DNA from: an uncultured Bacilli bacterium
GTDB taxonomy: Bacteria > Bacillota_I > Bacilli_A > RF39 > UBA660
Assembly (NCBI GenBank): GCA_934089255.1
Contig: CAKOJI010000003.1
Coordinates: 1 to 61,228, forward strand
Reading direction: 5' to 3'
DNA: 61,228 nucleotides
The notes beneath the pieces are model-generated. The model was given only the letters and a program-made list of their open reading frames with translations. It was not told where the DNA came from and did no database searches. A program made the translations under genes and the position numbers. Below, one piece after another: positions 42,526 to 50,823 of this stretch. The stretch's first letter is position 1. Each line of letters starts with the position of its first letter.

Positions 42526-43077
42526 ATGTACAGTTACATAATAGGAAAAATTACTGGATATGAAGGTAATAGTATAATTTTAGAAAATAATAATATTGGA
42601 TATTTGATTAATGTTTCTAATGCTTATAGTTTTAAATTAAATGAAGAATATAAAGTATTTTTATATAATCATATAAAAGAAGATGAAAATAGTTTATATG
42701 GATTTAAAAGTTTAGAAGAAAAAAGTTTGTTTTTGAAATTAATTAATGTAAAGGGAATAGGTCCTAAAATGGCTATGCCATTGTTTCAAGGTGATAATAT
42801 AAAAGGAATATATGATGCAATTAATACTGATAATATTACTTATTTAACTAGATTTCCAAAAATAGGAGAGAAAGTTGCTAAACAAATTATATTAGATTTA
42901 AAGGGAAAATTAACAGTAGAAAGAGATTTGTTTCAATATGATTCTAAAGAACTTATTGAGGTATTAGAAAGTTTGGGATATAAAAATAATGATATTAAAA
43001 AGATACTTTCTAAGATTGATACTACATTAAATATAGAAGAACAAGTTAAAGAAGCGTTAAAATTGTTAGGAAAGTGA
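42526..43077 (+). CDS. ruvA: Holliday junction DNA helicase subunit RuvA
   Basis: 184 residues (an earlier in-frame ATG lacks a ribosome site; this one follows GGATGTG). OB-fold start MYSYIIGKITGYEGN.IILENN.IGYLI, helix-hairpin-helix segment KGIGPKMA and FPKIGEKVAKQIILDLK, and a C-terminal RuvB-binding domain. Binds four-way junctions and recruits RuvB, encoded 4 bp downstream. Confidence 0.94.
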   Translation: MYSYIIGKITGYEGNSIILENNNIGYLINVSNAYSFKLNEEYKVFLYNHIKEDENSLYGFKSLEEKSLFLKLINVKGIGPKMAMPLFQGDNIKGIYDAINTDNITYLTRFPKIGEKVAKQIILDLKGKLTVERDLFQYDSKELIEVLESLGYKNNDIKKILSKIDTTLNIEEQVKEALKLLGK

Positions 43078-43081
43078 TAAT

Positions 43082-44092
43082 ATGGATGATAGAGTTATTT
43101 CAAAAGAGTTGATAAATGGTGATAATTTTGAGACTACTTTAAGACCACAATATATTAAAGACTATATTGGACAAAATGAAGTAAAGGAAAATATTAAAAT
43201 ATTTATAGAAGCGGCAAAGATGAGAAATGAATCTTTAGATCACGTTTTATTATATGGCCCTCCAGGACTTGGAAAAACTACTTTGGCACATATTATTGCA
43301 AATGAATTAGGTACTAATATAAAAACTACTACTGGGCCTAGTATAGAAAAAAGTGGGGATTTAGCAGCAATATTATCTGGATTAGAACCTGGAGATGTTT
43401 TATTTATAGATGAAATACATAGAATACCAAAATTTATAGAAGAAATACTTTATCCAGCAATGGAAGATTTTGAGTTAGATATAGTTGTAGGTACAGAAGG
43501 AAATACAAGAAATATTAAAATTGATTTACCACCATTTACTTTAGTAGGTGCTACTACTCGTGCAGGTGATTTATCTAGTCCATTAAGAGATAGATTTGGA
43601 ATAGTTTCAAAATTAAATTACTATACAGAAGAAGAATTAACATCAATTATAAAAAGAACAAGTAAAGTACTTGATATGGAAATAACTAGTGATGCAGCAC
43701 AAGAACTTGCAAAAAGAAGTAGAAGAACACCAAGAATTGCAAATAGATTATTTAAAAGAGTTAGAGATTTTGCTAGTGTTATTGGTAATGGAGTAGTAGA
43801 TGAAGATATTACTAAGGAAGCTTTAAAAAGATTAAAAGTAGATAAATATGGACTTGATCAAGTTGATTTAGAATACTTAACTAGTTTAATAAGAAAGTTT
43901 AATGGTGGACCAGTTGGTGTTGAAACTATTGCGGCAAGTATAGGAGAAGAAGTAACTACAATTGAAGATGTTGTAGAACCATATTTACTTCAAGAAGGTT
44001 TTATAAAAAGAACTCCTAGAGGTAGAATTGCTACCGATAAAGCTAAAGAACATTTAAAAGAAAATCACTTAATATTTGACAATAATCTATAA
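43082..44092 (+). CDS. ruvB: Holliday junction DNA helicase subunit RuvB
   Basis: AAA+ motor for branch migration. LRPQYIKDYIGQ at the start, Walker A YGPPGLGKTTLAH near residue 58, Walker B LFIDEIHRI, sensor GATTRAGDLSSPLRDRFG, and the C-terminal winged helix PRGRIAT. 336 aa, standard. Co-transcribed with ruvA. Confidence 0.97.
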   Translation: MDDRVISKELINGDNFETTLRPQYIKDYIGQNEVKENIKIFIEAAKMRNESLDHVLLYGPPGLGKTTLAHIIANELGTNIKTTTGPSIEKSGDLAAILSGLEPGDVLFIDEIHRIPKFIEEILYPAMEDFELDIVVGTEGNTRNIKIDLPPFTLVGATTRAGDLSSPLRDRFGIVSKLNYYTEEELTSIIKRTSKVLDMEITSDAAQELAKRSRRTPRIANRLFKRVRDFASVIGNGVVDEDITKEALKRLKVDKYGLDQVDLEYLTSLIRKFNGGPVGVETIAASIGEEVTTIEDVVEPYLLQEGFIKRTPRGRIATDKAKEHLKENHLIFDNNL

Positions 44093-44104
44093 ATTTATTA
44101 TACT
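44076..44104 (+). promoter_or_regulatory. Promoter of the pilin-like gene, inside the ruvB 3' end
   Basis: TTGACA (44076-44081) lies within the last codons of ruvB; 17-bp spacer; TATACT (44099-44104). The ATG is 22 nt downstream after GTAGGTGAT. Confidence 0.75.
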
Positions 44105-44125
44105 CTAAGTATAGTAGGTGATGTT

Positions 44126-44320
44126 ATGAATAATAAAGGACAGGCTTTAGTAGAATATGTTTTGATTATAGCCTTAATTAGTGTTATTACAATAAGTTTA
44201 GTTAATTACTTTGGTGGATATTTAAAAGATTCTATTACTAAGTCTAGTTGTTCTTTAGTTGGACAAGTATATGAAAAAGGAGATAAACCTGGAGAAGGAA
44301 AATGCGTTGATTCTAATTAA
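44126..44320 (+). CDS. Flp-type (type IVb) pilin-like protein
   Basis: 64 residues. Short start MNNKG then QALVEYVLIIALISVITI, the class III signal/pilin motif cut before Q with the conserved Glu, as in Flp pilins. The tail has two Cys (SSCSL, GKCVD) that could form a disulfide. No tad/pil assembly ATPase, prepilin peptidase or other pilus gene lies in the window, so it is either assembled by a system encoded elsewhere or has another use. Own promoter and terminator. Confidence 0.7.
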   Translation: MNNKGQALVEYVLIIALISVITISLVNYFGGYLKDSITKSSCSLVGQVYEKGDKPGEGKCVDSN

Positions 44321-44346
44321 TTCCAATAATATATTGGAATTTTTTT
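44319..44346 (+). terminator. Terminator of the pilin-like gene
   Basis: Perfect 10-bp stem AATTCCAATA / TATTGGAATT starting at the stop codon, then T run. Confidence 0.85.
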
Positions 44347-44353
44347 GCATAAT

Positions 44354-44392
44354 TTGACAAAATGATGTAAAGGTGCTATAATGTGTACACAT
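44354..44392 (+). promoter_or_regulatory. Strong promoter with palindromic operator
   Basis: Consensus TTGACA (44354-44359), 17-bp spacer, TATAAT (44377-44382). A perfect 12-bp palindrome ATGTGTACACAT (44381-44392) starts in the -10 and covers the expected start site, the usual place for a repressor. Confidence 0.7.
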
Positions 44393-44413
44393 ATGAAATA
44401 AGGGGGTTATTTT

Positions 44414-44833
44414 ATGAGAGGGTTTATTTTAGATTATATTAATGAGAATGAGTTTAAAAAATTAGAAAGGGCATTGAAAAAATATAATATGCTTGCTTAT
44501 AAGAAATTAAACTTTGAATATTATCCAGAATTAAGAAAAGGTCATTTTATTGGTGAATTAATAAGTAAGAATCAAAAAGATAAAACAGAAACTTATGAGT
44601 TAAAATTGCCAAGTGATTCTATGTTTAAACAAGTTCATGGTGATGTTACATTAAAATATATAGTGTATAAGGATCAAAACATAGTTATGTTAGATACTTT
44701 AACACCAACTGACATATTATTAGAAGGCCATATGGCTGAGTTAACAACTTATAAAGGTGTTATGATTAGTAAGGCTAATGCTTCTAAAGATATGTTTAAA
44801 ATTGATTTATTAAATATGTTACAAAACAAATAG
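44414..44833 (+). CDS. Protein of unknown function
   Basis: 139 residues, soluble, no signal peptide. Features are an N-terminal helix pair (NENEFKKLERALKKYNMLAYKKL) and a beta-rich remainder (TYELKLPSDSMFKQVHGDVTLKYIVYKDQN). I recognise no family. AAGGGGG ribosome site, strong promoter with a palindrome over the start site, and a terminator right after: an individually regulated gene. Confidence 0.65.
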   Translation: MRGFILDYINENEFKKLERALKKYNMLAYKKLNFEYYPELRKGHFIGELISKNQKDKTETYELKLPSDSMFKQVHGDVTLKYIVYKDQNIVMLDTLTPTDILLEGHMAELTTYKGVMISKANASKDMFKIDLLNMLQNK

Positions 44834-44853
44834 ATTTAACCATCTATTTTTTT
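44828..44853 (+). terminator. Terminator overlapping the stop codon
   Basis: AAATAGAT / ATCTATTT stem with the stop TAG in the 5' arm, then T run. Confidence 0.8.
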
Positions 44854-44888
44854 GTTACAAAAAAATGCAAAAAAATACAAAATTTAAA

Positions 44889-44917
44889 TTGACAATCAAA
44901 TAAGTATCTGATATGAT
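44889..44917 (+). promoter_or_regulatory. Promoter of TasA-like gene 2
   Basis: TTGACA, a 17-bp spacer, TATGAT, followed by a leader (TTTTATTGTAGGAAGGATGAA) shared with the gene at 36310. Confidence 0.7.
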
Positions 44918-44942
44918 TTTATTGTAGGAAGGATGAAAAAAA

Positions 44943-45722
44943 ATGAAAGAAAATAATGGAAAGATTGCAATCGCAGTTGTAGCTATGTTTGTAGTTGCAT
45001 TATCAATAGTAGGATTTACTTATGCATACTTCACTGCTCAAGTTAAAGGTAATACCGCAGATAAGAGTGTTGAAGTTACTGCTGGTAAGTTATCTATTGT
45101 TTATGCTAATGGTAATGAAATTTTAGCTCAAAATATTGTTCCAGGATGGATTAGTGATGGTGATCATTATTATGATACTATGTGTTCATCTAGTGTTGAT
45201 ACAGATGAAAAAGGTAACCATAAAATTACTGCAGTTAAAAAATCAGATTTAAAAGATGGAAAATGTTCTGCTACTGATACTAGAACTGCTGCTAATGTTG
45301 ATCCAAAAGCTGCTGATGGTATAACTACTCCAGTAACATTTACAGTAAAAAATGCTACTGACAATACTGGCGATAATAAGTATGTTATTAGATTAACAAA
45401 CATTACAAATGGTCTAGCTACTGTAGATCAAACAAACTTTGTTTTAACTTTAAAACAAGGTGCAACTGTTGTTTGGAGTGGACAATTAGCCGCTAGTGGA
45501 ACTCAAGTTATTGTACCAAATGCTATGGAAATTACAGCTGGTGCTGCTGATCAAGAATATTCTATTAACCTTGCTTATAAGAACGTAGATAGTGCTCAAG
45601 AAAGTAAAGGTGTAGGTGTTAAAGCAACTGTTGAAATCGTTGGTGTAACTGATGCTAATGTTACTGAAGATGGTGTAACAATTTCTTATCCAACTGCAAA
45701 TACTACTGATTTAACAGCTTAG
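44943..45722 (+). CDS. TasA/camelysin-like secreted protein 2
   Basis: 259 residues. Hydrophobic start ends VGFTYAYFTAQVKGNTADKSVEVTAG, like those at 9800 and 36310. The mature part is Ala/Thr/Val-rich and beta-rich with two Cys (MCSSS, GKCSAT), and contains PVTFTVKNATDN.GDNKYVIRLTN, typical of the camelysin/TasA beta-sandwich. Probably an abundant surface or matrix protein; no sorting signal. GGAAGGATG ribosome site; codon use is richer in GCT/ACT than the neighbours. Confidence 0.65.
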   Translation: MKENNGKIAIAVVAMFVVALSIVGFTYAYFTAQVKGNTADKSVEVTAGKLSIVYANGNEILAQNIVPGWISDGDHYYDTMCSSSVDTDEKGNHKITAVKKSDLKDGKCSATDTRTAANVDPKAADGITTPVTFTVKNATDNTGDNKYVIRLTNITNGLATVDQTNFVLTLKQGATVVWSGQLAASGTQVIVPNAMEITAGAADQEYSINLAYKNVDSAQESKGVGVKATVEIVGVTDANVTEDGVTISYPTANTTDLTA

Positions 45723-45735
45723 TAATAAAATATAA

Positions 45736-45764
45736 AAAAGGAACTTTAAATAGTTCTTTTTTTT
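45736..45764 (+). terminator. Terminator of TasA-like gene 2
   Basis: AAAGGAACT / AGTTCTTTT stem (one G-U) followed by eight T. Confidence 0.8.
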
Positions 45765-45813
45765 GTCAATTTTTGACAAAATTTTTAAATTTATTTTATT
45801 TAAAAAAAAAATG

Positions 45814-45822
45814 TGTTATACT
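45814..45822 (+). promoter_or_regulatory. Extended -10 of the ftsEX operon
   Basis: TGT-TATACT (extended -10), 25 nt before the ftsE start; TAAGGTGGAG is the ribosome site. Confidence 0.5.
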
Positions 45823-45846
45823 TTATATAGTAAGGTGGAGTAGATA

Positions 45847-46554
45847 ATGGAATTTATAGAAATAAAAAATTGTTATAAAATATATAAAAATGGTGTTACT
45901 GCTCTTGCTGATGGAAATTTATCGATAAGTAAAGGCGAATTTGTTTTTTTAATTGGTCCTACAGCAAGTGGTAAATCATCTCTTTTGAAATTATTATATA
46001 GAGAAGAAAAACCTAATAAAGGTGAAGTATACGTTGGAGGAGTAAATGTTTGTAAACTTCGTAATAGTAAAGTTTATAAGTTAAGAAGAAAAATTGGAAT
46101 TGTTTTTCAAGATTTTAAACTTTTACCAAAACTTACTGTTTATGAAAATGTTGCGTATCCATTGGAAAGTTATGGGGAAGCAGGCAGTGAAATTAAGAAA
46201 AAAGTTTTAAATGCACTTGATAGAGTAGGTTTAAAAGATAAATATAGAAGTTATCCTCATGAATTATCTGGTGGAGAACAACAACGTGTTTGTATAGCAC
46301 GTGCTATTGTAAATGAACCAAAACTTATAATATGTGATGAACCTACAGGAAATTTAGATCCTGATACTTCTAAAGAAATAATGGAAGTTATAACAAATAT
46401 AAATAAAGAACTTGATGCAACAATAGTTATGGCAACACACGATAAAGATATTGTTAATAGATTAAAAAAACGTGTAATAACTATTAAAAATGGTGTAATA
46501 GTTAGTGACAAAAAGAAAGGAAGATACGAAGATGAAGCTGATAAGAATATTTAA
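45847..46554 (+). CDS. ftsE: Cell division ATP-binding protein FtsE
   Basis: ATPase of the FtsEX complex that transmits conformational change across the membrane to activate wall hydrolases. Walker A GPTASGKSSLLKLL near residue 38, Q-loop VFQDFKLLP, signature LSGGEQQR, Walker B LIICDEPTGNLD, H-loop ATHD. 235 aa with a ~10-residue charged tail. Overlaps ftsX by 23 bp. Confidence 0.95.
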   Translation: MEFIEIKNCYKIYKNGVTALADGNLSISKGEFVFLIGPTASGKSSLLKLLYREEKPNKGEVYVGGVNVCKLRNSKVYKLRRKIGIVFQDFKLLPKLTVYENVAYPLESYGEAGSEIKKKVLNALDRVGLKDKYRSYPHELSGGEQQRVCIARAIVNEPKLIICDEPTGNLDPDTSKEIMEVITNINKELDATIVMATHDKDIVNRLKKRVITIKNGVIVSDKKKGRYEDEADKNI

Positions 46555-47431
46555 TAGAAGTATAAGAGATTCTTTTAAAAGTATTTTTCGTAATTTTAGT
46601 CTTTCTGTTGCAAGTATATCTTGTACTGTTATTACATTAATTTTAGTTGCTATAGCTATTTTAGCTACTGAAAATGTTACTAATATGACTGAAAAGATAG
46701 AAAAAGATTTAACAATGATAGTATTCGTTGATAGTAAAGCTAGTAATGATGAGATAGAAGAAGTTAAAAAAGAATTAAATAATATAAATAATATAGATAG
46801 TGTAACTTTTAGAAGTAAAGATGAAATAAAAAATAATATGAGCAGTGAAAATGAAACATTTAAGACGATAATGGATACTTGGGGAGAAGATGAAAATCCT
46901 TTACAAAGTACTTATATTTTAAAGGTAAAAGATATAAAACATATAAAAGAAACAGCAGCTACTATAAAAAATATAGACAATGTTACTCTAGTTAAATATG
47001 GAGAAACTATGGTTGATAGAATGATTAGTGTATTTGATATGGTAAAGAAAATTTGTTGGAGTATAGTTATTGCACTTATTATAGTTACTATATTCTTAAT
47101 AACAAATACTATTAAAATAACTATATTTAGTAGAAGAAATGAAATAAATATTATGAGATTAGTTGGTACTAGTAATACTGTAATTAAATTACCTTACTTA
47201 TTTGAAGGTTTAATGCTTGGTATATTAGGTAGTTTAATTCCAATTATTTTAACTATATTTGGTTATACATATTTTTATGAATCTATGGGTGGAGTTGTAT
47301 TATCTAATTTAGTAGAATTAACAAAACCTAATTTAGTTATATATAATACATCTTTAACTATTTTGATAATTGGTGGAGCAGTTGGTATGTTTGCAAGTTT
47401 AAATGCAGTTAGAAAGTATTTGAAAATATGA
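46532..47431 (+). CDS. ftsX: Cell division permease-like protein FtsX
   Basis: 299 residues from the ATG with AAAGGAAG eight nt ahead (an earlier in-frame ATG has no ribosome site). One helix near the N-terminus (~20-43), an extracytoplasmic domain (~45-165) for binding the hydrolase, then three helices. RRNEINIMRLVGTSN...P.LFEG is the FtsX signature. Its stop overlaps the next start by four bases (ATGA). Confidence 0.94.
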   Translation: MKLIRIFNRSIRDSFKSIFRNFSLSVASISCTVITLILVAIAILATENVTNMTEKIEKDLTMIVFVDSKASNDEIEEVKKELNNINNIDSVTFRSKDEIKNNMSSENETFKTIMDTWGEDENPLQSTYILKVKDIKHIKETAATIKNIDNVTLVKYGETMVDRMISVFDMVKKICWSIVIALIIVTIFLITNTIKITIFSRRNEINIMRLVGTSNTVIKLPYLFEGLMLGILGSLIPIILTIFGYTYFYESMGGVVLSNLVELTKPNLVIYNTSLTILIIGGAVGMFASLNAVRKYLKI

Positions 47432-48633
47432 AAAAGTTAAATAAGATAATTTTTTTGATAATTCTTTTGTTATTTAGTTTATATACATTTATAACTCCAA
47501 GTGCTTCAACAAATGCAAAGACACTTGGTGAATTAAAAAATGAACTTGCAGTATTAAGGAGTAAGAAGGCTAGTAAAGATAATGAAAAAAAATTAACTCA
47601 AAGTGAAATTGCTAGTAGTAATCAATCTATTTCTAATGCTAAAAATGAAATTACAATTAATCAAGGTAAAGTAGAACAAGCAATAGAAGATATTAAAACT
47701 TTAAATAATGATATAACTGATACAAAAAAAAGTATTAAAAAAACAATGGAAACTTACCAATTAACGGATGGTTCAAACGTATATCTAGAATATGTTTTTG
47801 ATGCTAAGAGTTATGAAGAATTAGTTTATAGATATGCAATTGTTGAACAAATAATTGATTATAACAATGAACAAATAGATAAATATAATGATTTAATAAA
47901 ACAAAACGAACAATTACAAGTTGATTTAGCAAATAGAGAGATTGAATTAAATAAACAAATTACTGATTTAGGTAATAAAATAGAATCTTTAGGTGATAAA
48001 TTAGAGCAGATTAGTGAAGATTCTATGGATGTTCAGGATGAAATAAACTCGACACAAGATTTAATAAATTATTATAAAAATATTGGGTGTCGTGATGATC
48101 AAAATTTAAATGAGTGTGTTTCAATAAAAGGAGATACTAGTTACAGAAGACCAGTAACTCGTGGTACAATTACAAGTTATTATGGATATAGAATTAATCC
48201 TTTAACTGGAGCTGGTACTAAATTTCATAGTGGAATAGATATTGGTGGTAATAGTGAAGGTACTAATGTTTATGCTACCGCAAATGGCATGGTCGGTAAA
48301 ATAATAAGAAAAGCTTCTTGTGGTGGAAATCAAGTTTATGTTTTCCATACAATAAATGGAAAACAAGTAACTTCTATGTATATGCATCTTTTAACAATAA
48401 ATGTTAACTTAGGAGATCAAGTTACAAGTAATACCGTTGTTGGTACAGTAGGTGGTGGAAGAAATACTGCTAGTTGGGAAAACTGTTCAACTGGAGCACA
48501 TTTACATTTTACTTTAGCGAATGGATGGTATGGTAAGACTTATATATATTATAGTACTTTTTTAGCAAATACATATGATCCTCAAAAAACTTTAGGCTTA
48601 CCTAATAAAGGTTCTTATTGGTATAGCAGATAA
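47428..48633 (+). CDS. FtsEX-linked M23 peptidoglycan hydrolase with coiled coil
   Basis: 401 residues: signal peptide (1-~30), long coiled coil (~30-215), and a C-terminal LytM/M23 domain. The zinc ligands are intact: FHSGIDIGG (H and D, ~267-273) and the HLHF motif (~357). The layout is that of EnvC-like FtsEX partners, but with a full active site, so it is probably itself the endopeptidase, as M23 enzymes paired with FtsEX are in some lineages. ATGA overlap with ftsX. Confidence 0.9.
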   Translation: MKKLNKIIFLIILLLFSLYTFITPSASTNAKTLGELKNELAVLRSKKASKDNEKKLTQSEIASSNQSISNAKNEITINQGKVEQAIEDIKTLNNDITDTKKSIKKTMETYQLTDGSNVYLEYVFDAKSYEELVYRYAIVEQIIDYNNEQIDKYNDLIKQNEQLQVDLANREIELNKQITDLGNKIESLGDKLEQISEDSMDVQDEINSTQDLINYYKNIGCRDDQNLNECVSIKGDTSYRRPVTRGTITSYYGYRINPLTGAGTKFHSGIDIGGNSEGTNVYATANGMVGKIIRKASCGGNQVYVFHTINGKQVTSMYMHLLTINVNLGDQVTSNTVVGTVGGGRNTASWENCSTGAHLHFTLANGWYGKTYIYYSTFLANTYDPQKTLGLPNKGSYWYSR

Positions 48634-48685
48634 AAAAATCAGATATTTATAAACTATTAATTTTGGTTTATAATATCTGATTTTA
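48633..48685. terminator. Bidirectional terminator between M23 gene and def
   Basis: A long imperfect inverted repeat (AAAATCAGATAT...ATAAAC / GTTTAT..ATATCTGATTTT) between convergent genes; the def stop codon lies in one arm. Confidence 0.75.
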
Positions 48686-49234
48686 TATTTCTCTCATAAA
48701 TTCTTTATTTTTATAAGGATTCTTTTTATCAATTCTATCAACAAATAGTATTCCATCTAAATGGTCAAGTTCGTGTTGGAAAGCTACAGCAATATCTTCT
48801 CTTACACGGATTTTAAATTTATTTCCATTAATATCATAAGCTTCTACTGTTATTCTAGCATTTCTAGGAACAATTCCTTCTACAGGTCTATTAATACTAA
48901 GACAACCTTCACCTTCGCCAACATATATTAATTCTTCACTTTTAGAAATTACTTTTGGATTTATTAAAATATATCTTTTAAAAGTTCCATCGTCTAATTC
49001 TTCTGAAATAACAAATATTCTTTTTAATATACCTATTTGTACGAAACTTAGTCCCATACCAGCTCTTAGATCATATTTTTCTATATATTCATCCATTTGA
49101 CTCATTTCTAAATAAGTTAATGAGTCATCAATTAATTTTTTTAAATCATCACTTAATGGGAATGTTACATCTATACTTTTTTTTCTTAGTATTTTATTTG
49201 ATTCGTCTAGAATTTTTATATTTGGTAATTCCAT
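48683..49234 (-). CDS. def: Peptide deformylase
   Basis: Removes the N-formyl group from new proteins; metal enzyme. Motif I GMGLSFVQIG, motif II EGCLS (Cys ligand), motif III QHELDHLDG (two His ligands, catalytic Glu). 183 aa, type II-like insertions. I start at ATG 49234 (MELPNIK) since the in-frame GTG at 49243 is part of the GAGGTG ribosome site. Alone on the minus strand. Confidence 0.95.
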   Translation of the reverse strand: MELPNIKILDESNKILRKKSIDVTFPLSDDLKKLIDDSLTYLEMSQMDEYIEKYDLRAGMGLSFVQIGILKRIFVISEELDDGTFKRYILINPKVISKSEELIYVGEGEGCLSINRPVEGIVPRNARITVEAYDINGNKFKIRVREDIAVAFQHELDHLDGILFVDRIDKKNPYKNKEFMREI

Positions 49235-49341
49235 AAAAAACACCTCTATTTGAGTATTTTAACAAAAAAATGCTAATTTTGCAAATTTAAATAATTATTG
49301 AAATATTAAAGCATATAATTTATAATTATATTGGTGATAGT

Positions 49342-49494
49342 ATGAAAGATAAAAATATTATTGGTAAAATAATAATAATACTTTGTATTTGTGTTGCTAC
49401 TATTGAAATTGGTATTGGTTTAGGATGTTTTATACTTATGAAGACTGATTTTAATAAATATAAAGTAGATTATAATATTGAAATATCTAAATAA
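49342..49494 (+). CDS. Small membrane protein, 50 aa
   Basis: MKDKNIIGKIIIILCICVA... with one strongly hydrophobic helix (about 8-33), then a charged tail ending in NIEISK and TAA. The ATG has GGTGATAG just ahead, the ribosome-site style used widely in this window, and TATAAT lies at 49313-49318. No family recognised. It precedes the thioredoxin-like gene by 35 bp and may share its transcript. Confidence 0.5.
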   Translation: MKDKNIIGKIIIILCICVATIEIGIGLGCFILMKTDFNKYKVDYNIEISK

Positions 49495-49529
49495 TATTGT
49501 TATAATGTTTTTAATTGGGAGAAGTTTTT

Positions 49530-50222
49530 ATGAAGAAAAATTTAATAATTATAACTAGTATTGTGGTAATTATAGCAGTTATGAGTTCTGTTTTATTATT
49601 TTTAAAAAATGATGAACCACAAGTAATTTATACAGATGATGAAATTAAATTTAAAGATGAATATGAGAAATTAAATGGTACAGAATTAAGCGATAATTAT
49701 ATATTAAAAGCTATAAATATTGATAGTAATAATAATGTTAAATATGTAAGTGATGATGAATTATTGAATGTACTTACAAATGGAACTAATGTTATATATT
49801 TTGGTTGGCCAGATTGTAATTGGTGTAGAACAATGTTACCAATTTTAATATCAACTTTAAAAGAGAATAATGTTGATACATTATATTATTATAATTTTAA
49901 AAGTTTAAGAACAGCTTATGAAGAAAATAATGATGAAAAGAAAGTTAAATTATATGAAGATATAATAAATATTATTGGAAATGATATAGAAACTGTATTT
50001 GATGAAGATAGTAAAAGAAGTGGAGAAAAGAAGATGCTTGCTCCAACTGTAGTATTCATTAAAAATGGTAATTATATTGGATTACATTTCAAAACAGTTG
50101 ATAGTCAAACAGATGCTAGTAGTAAATTAACAAAAGAAGAAGAAGAAGAACTTAAGAAAAAATATAAAACATTAATAGAATCTATAAATAATAATGTTTG
50201 TGTTGAAAATGAGGGTTGTTAG
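49530..50222 (+). CDS. Membrane-anchored thioredoxin-like protein
   Basis: 230 residues from the ATG after GGGAGAAG. One N-terminal helix (~4-24), then an extracytoplasmic thioredoxin fold: VIYFGWPDCNWCRTM with a C-x-x-C redox site (CNWC near 94-97) and the cis-proline segment MLAPTVVFIKNG (~170). A Lys/Glu-rich C-terminal helix carries a further Cys pair (NNVCVENEGC). Likely a disulfide oxidoreductase or reductase outside the membrane; substrate unknown. Confidence 0.8.
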   Translation: MKKNLIIITSIVVIIAVMSSVLLFLKNDEPQVIYTDDEIKFKDEYEKLNGTELSDNYILKAINIDSNNNVKYVSDDELLNVLTNGTNVIYFGWPDCNWCRTMLPILISTLKENNVDTLYYYNFKSLRTAYEENNDEKKVKLYEDIINIIGNDIETVFDEDSKRSGEKKMLAPTVVFIKNGNYIGLHFKTVDSQTDASSKLTKEEEEELKKKYKTLIESINNNVCVENEGC

Positions 50223-50236
50223 TCTCATTTTTTTTA
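50206..50236 (+). terminator. Terminator overlapping the stop codon
   Basis: AAAATGAG / CTCATTTT stem enclosing the stop codon, then eight T. Confidence 0.75.
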
Positions 50237-50289
50237 ATTGTTTTGAATATAATATAATGTAGTATATAGAAATATTTTCTACACTCAAT

Positions 50290-50318
50290 TTGACAAGAAT
50301 ACAATTATATGCTATAAT
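50290..50318 (+). promoter_or_regulatory. Promoter of the OLE-like RNA
   Basis: Consensus TTGACA, 17-bp spacer, consensus TATAAT. Transcription should start near 50325. Confidence 0.8.
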
Positions 50319-50324
50319 TTTATA

Positions 50325-50815
50325 CGTGTGGTGCATTATGCTAGTCATAAACACTATTTGAAGGTGGGGCTAAAAATCCATCAATTGTACAAATGACACT
50401 TTGTATGTTTGCTTTATCTGCCCAAGTTAGGGTGAATATATAATTTAAAATTTAAGGACGATTGTAACGGCATACAATTTAACTCCTTCTATTGCGTCAC
50501 GAAATACGAAAAAGTGCATGTCGTGCGTGGTTATATGGGAATAATGATTAATTTATGAAAATATAATTGCAAAAGCGAATAAGAATAGGTTAGTTGTGTC
50601 AAGGAAAACTTCTAGCGTGTTAAGTTATAAGGTTTGAAGTGCGGACTAAGTGGTAATCGAGTAATTAAATAGGCAACGTTTAATTATTTCCTTATAAAGA
50701 GAAATCGCCTAAGGGTAACCAAGGGATAGGAAATAGAGAAATTCGACTCGACCAAAGCCGTAAAATTAATTTATAACATACCATACAAAAATTCCAACTT
50801 TATATAAGGGGTGTC
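50325..50815 (+). ncRNA. ole: Large structured RNA, probable OLE RNA
   Basis: About 490 nt without a long reading frame and clearly richer in G and C than the genes around, from a consensus promoter to the ribosome site of the gene for an OapA-like protein. Local helices can be drawn, such as ATTGT..TACAAT (~50463-50478), TAATTAAA/TTTAATTA (50662-50686) and CCTA..TAGG around GGGTAACCAAGGGA (~50708-50730). OLE RNA (ornate, large, extremophilic) is typically ~600 nt and lies directly upstream of oapA in Bacillota. The tmRNA start motif, tag frame and RNase P conserved blocks are absent. Identification rests on size, structure and the downstream gene; I could not compare with the OLE consensus. 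Confidence 0.72.
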
Positions 50816-50823
50816 GGTAAAAA

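Noticed and set aside
45170..45403. 77-residue minus-strand frame in TasA-like gene 2
   Set aside because: No ribosome site; mirrors the regular Ala/Thr codons of the real gene.
50325..50815. tmRNA or RNase P RNA
   Set aside because: There is a TTCGACTC near the 3' end, but no tmRNA 5' tRNA-like half, tag frame or CCA end. The RNase P GAGGAAAGTCC and ACAGAA blocks are absent.
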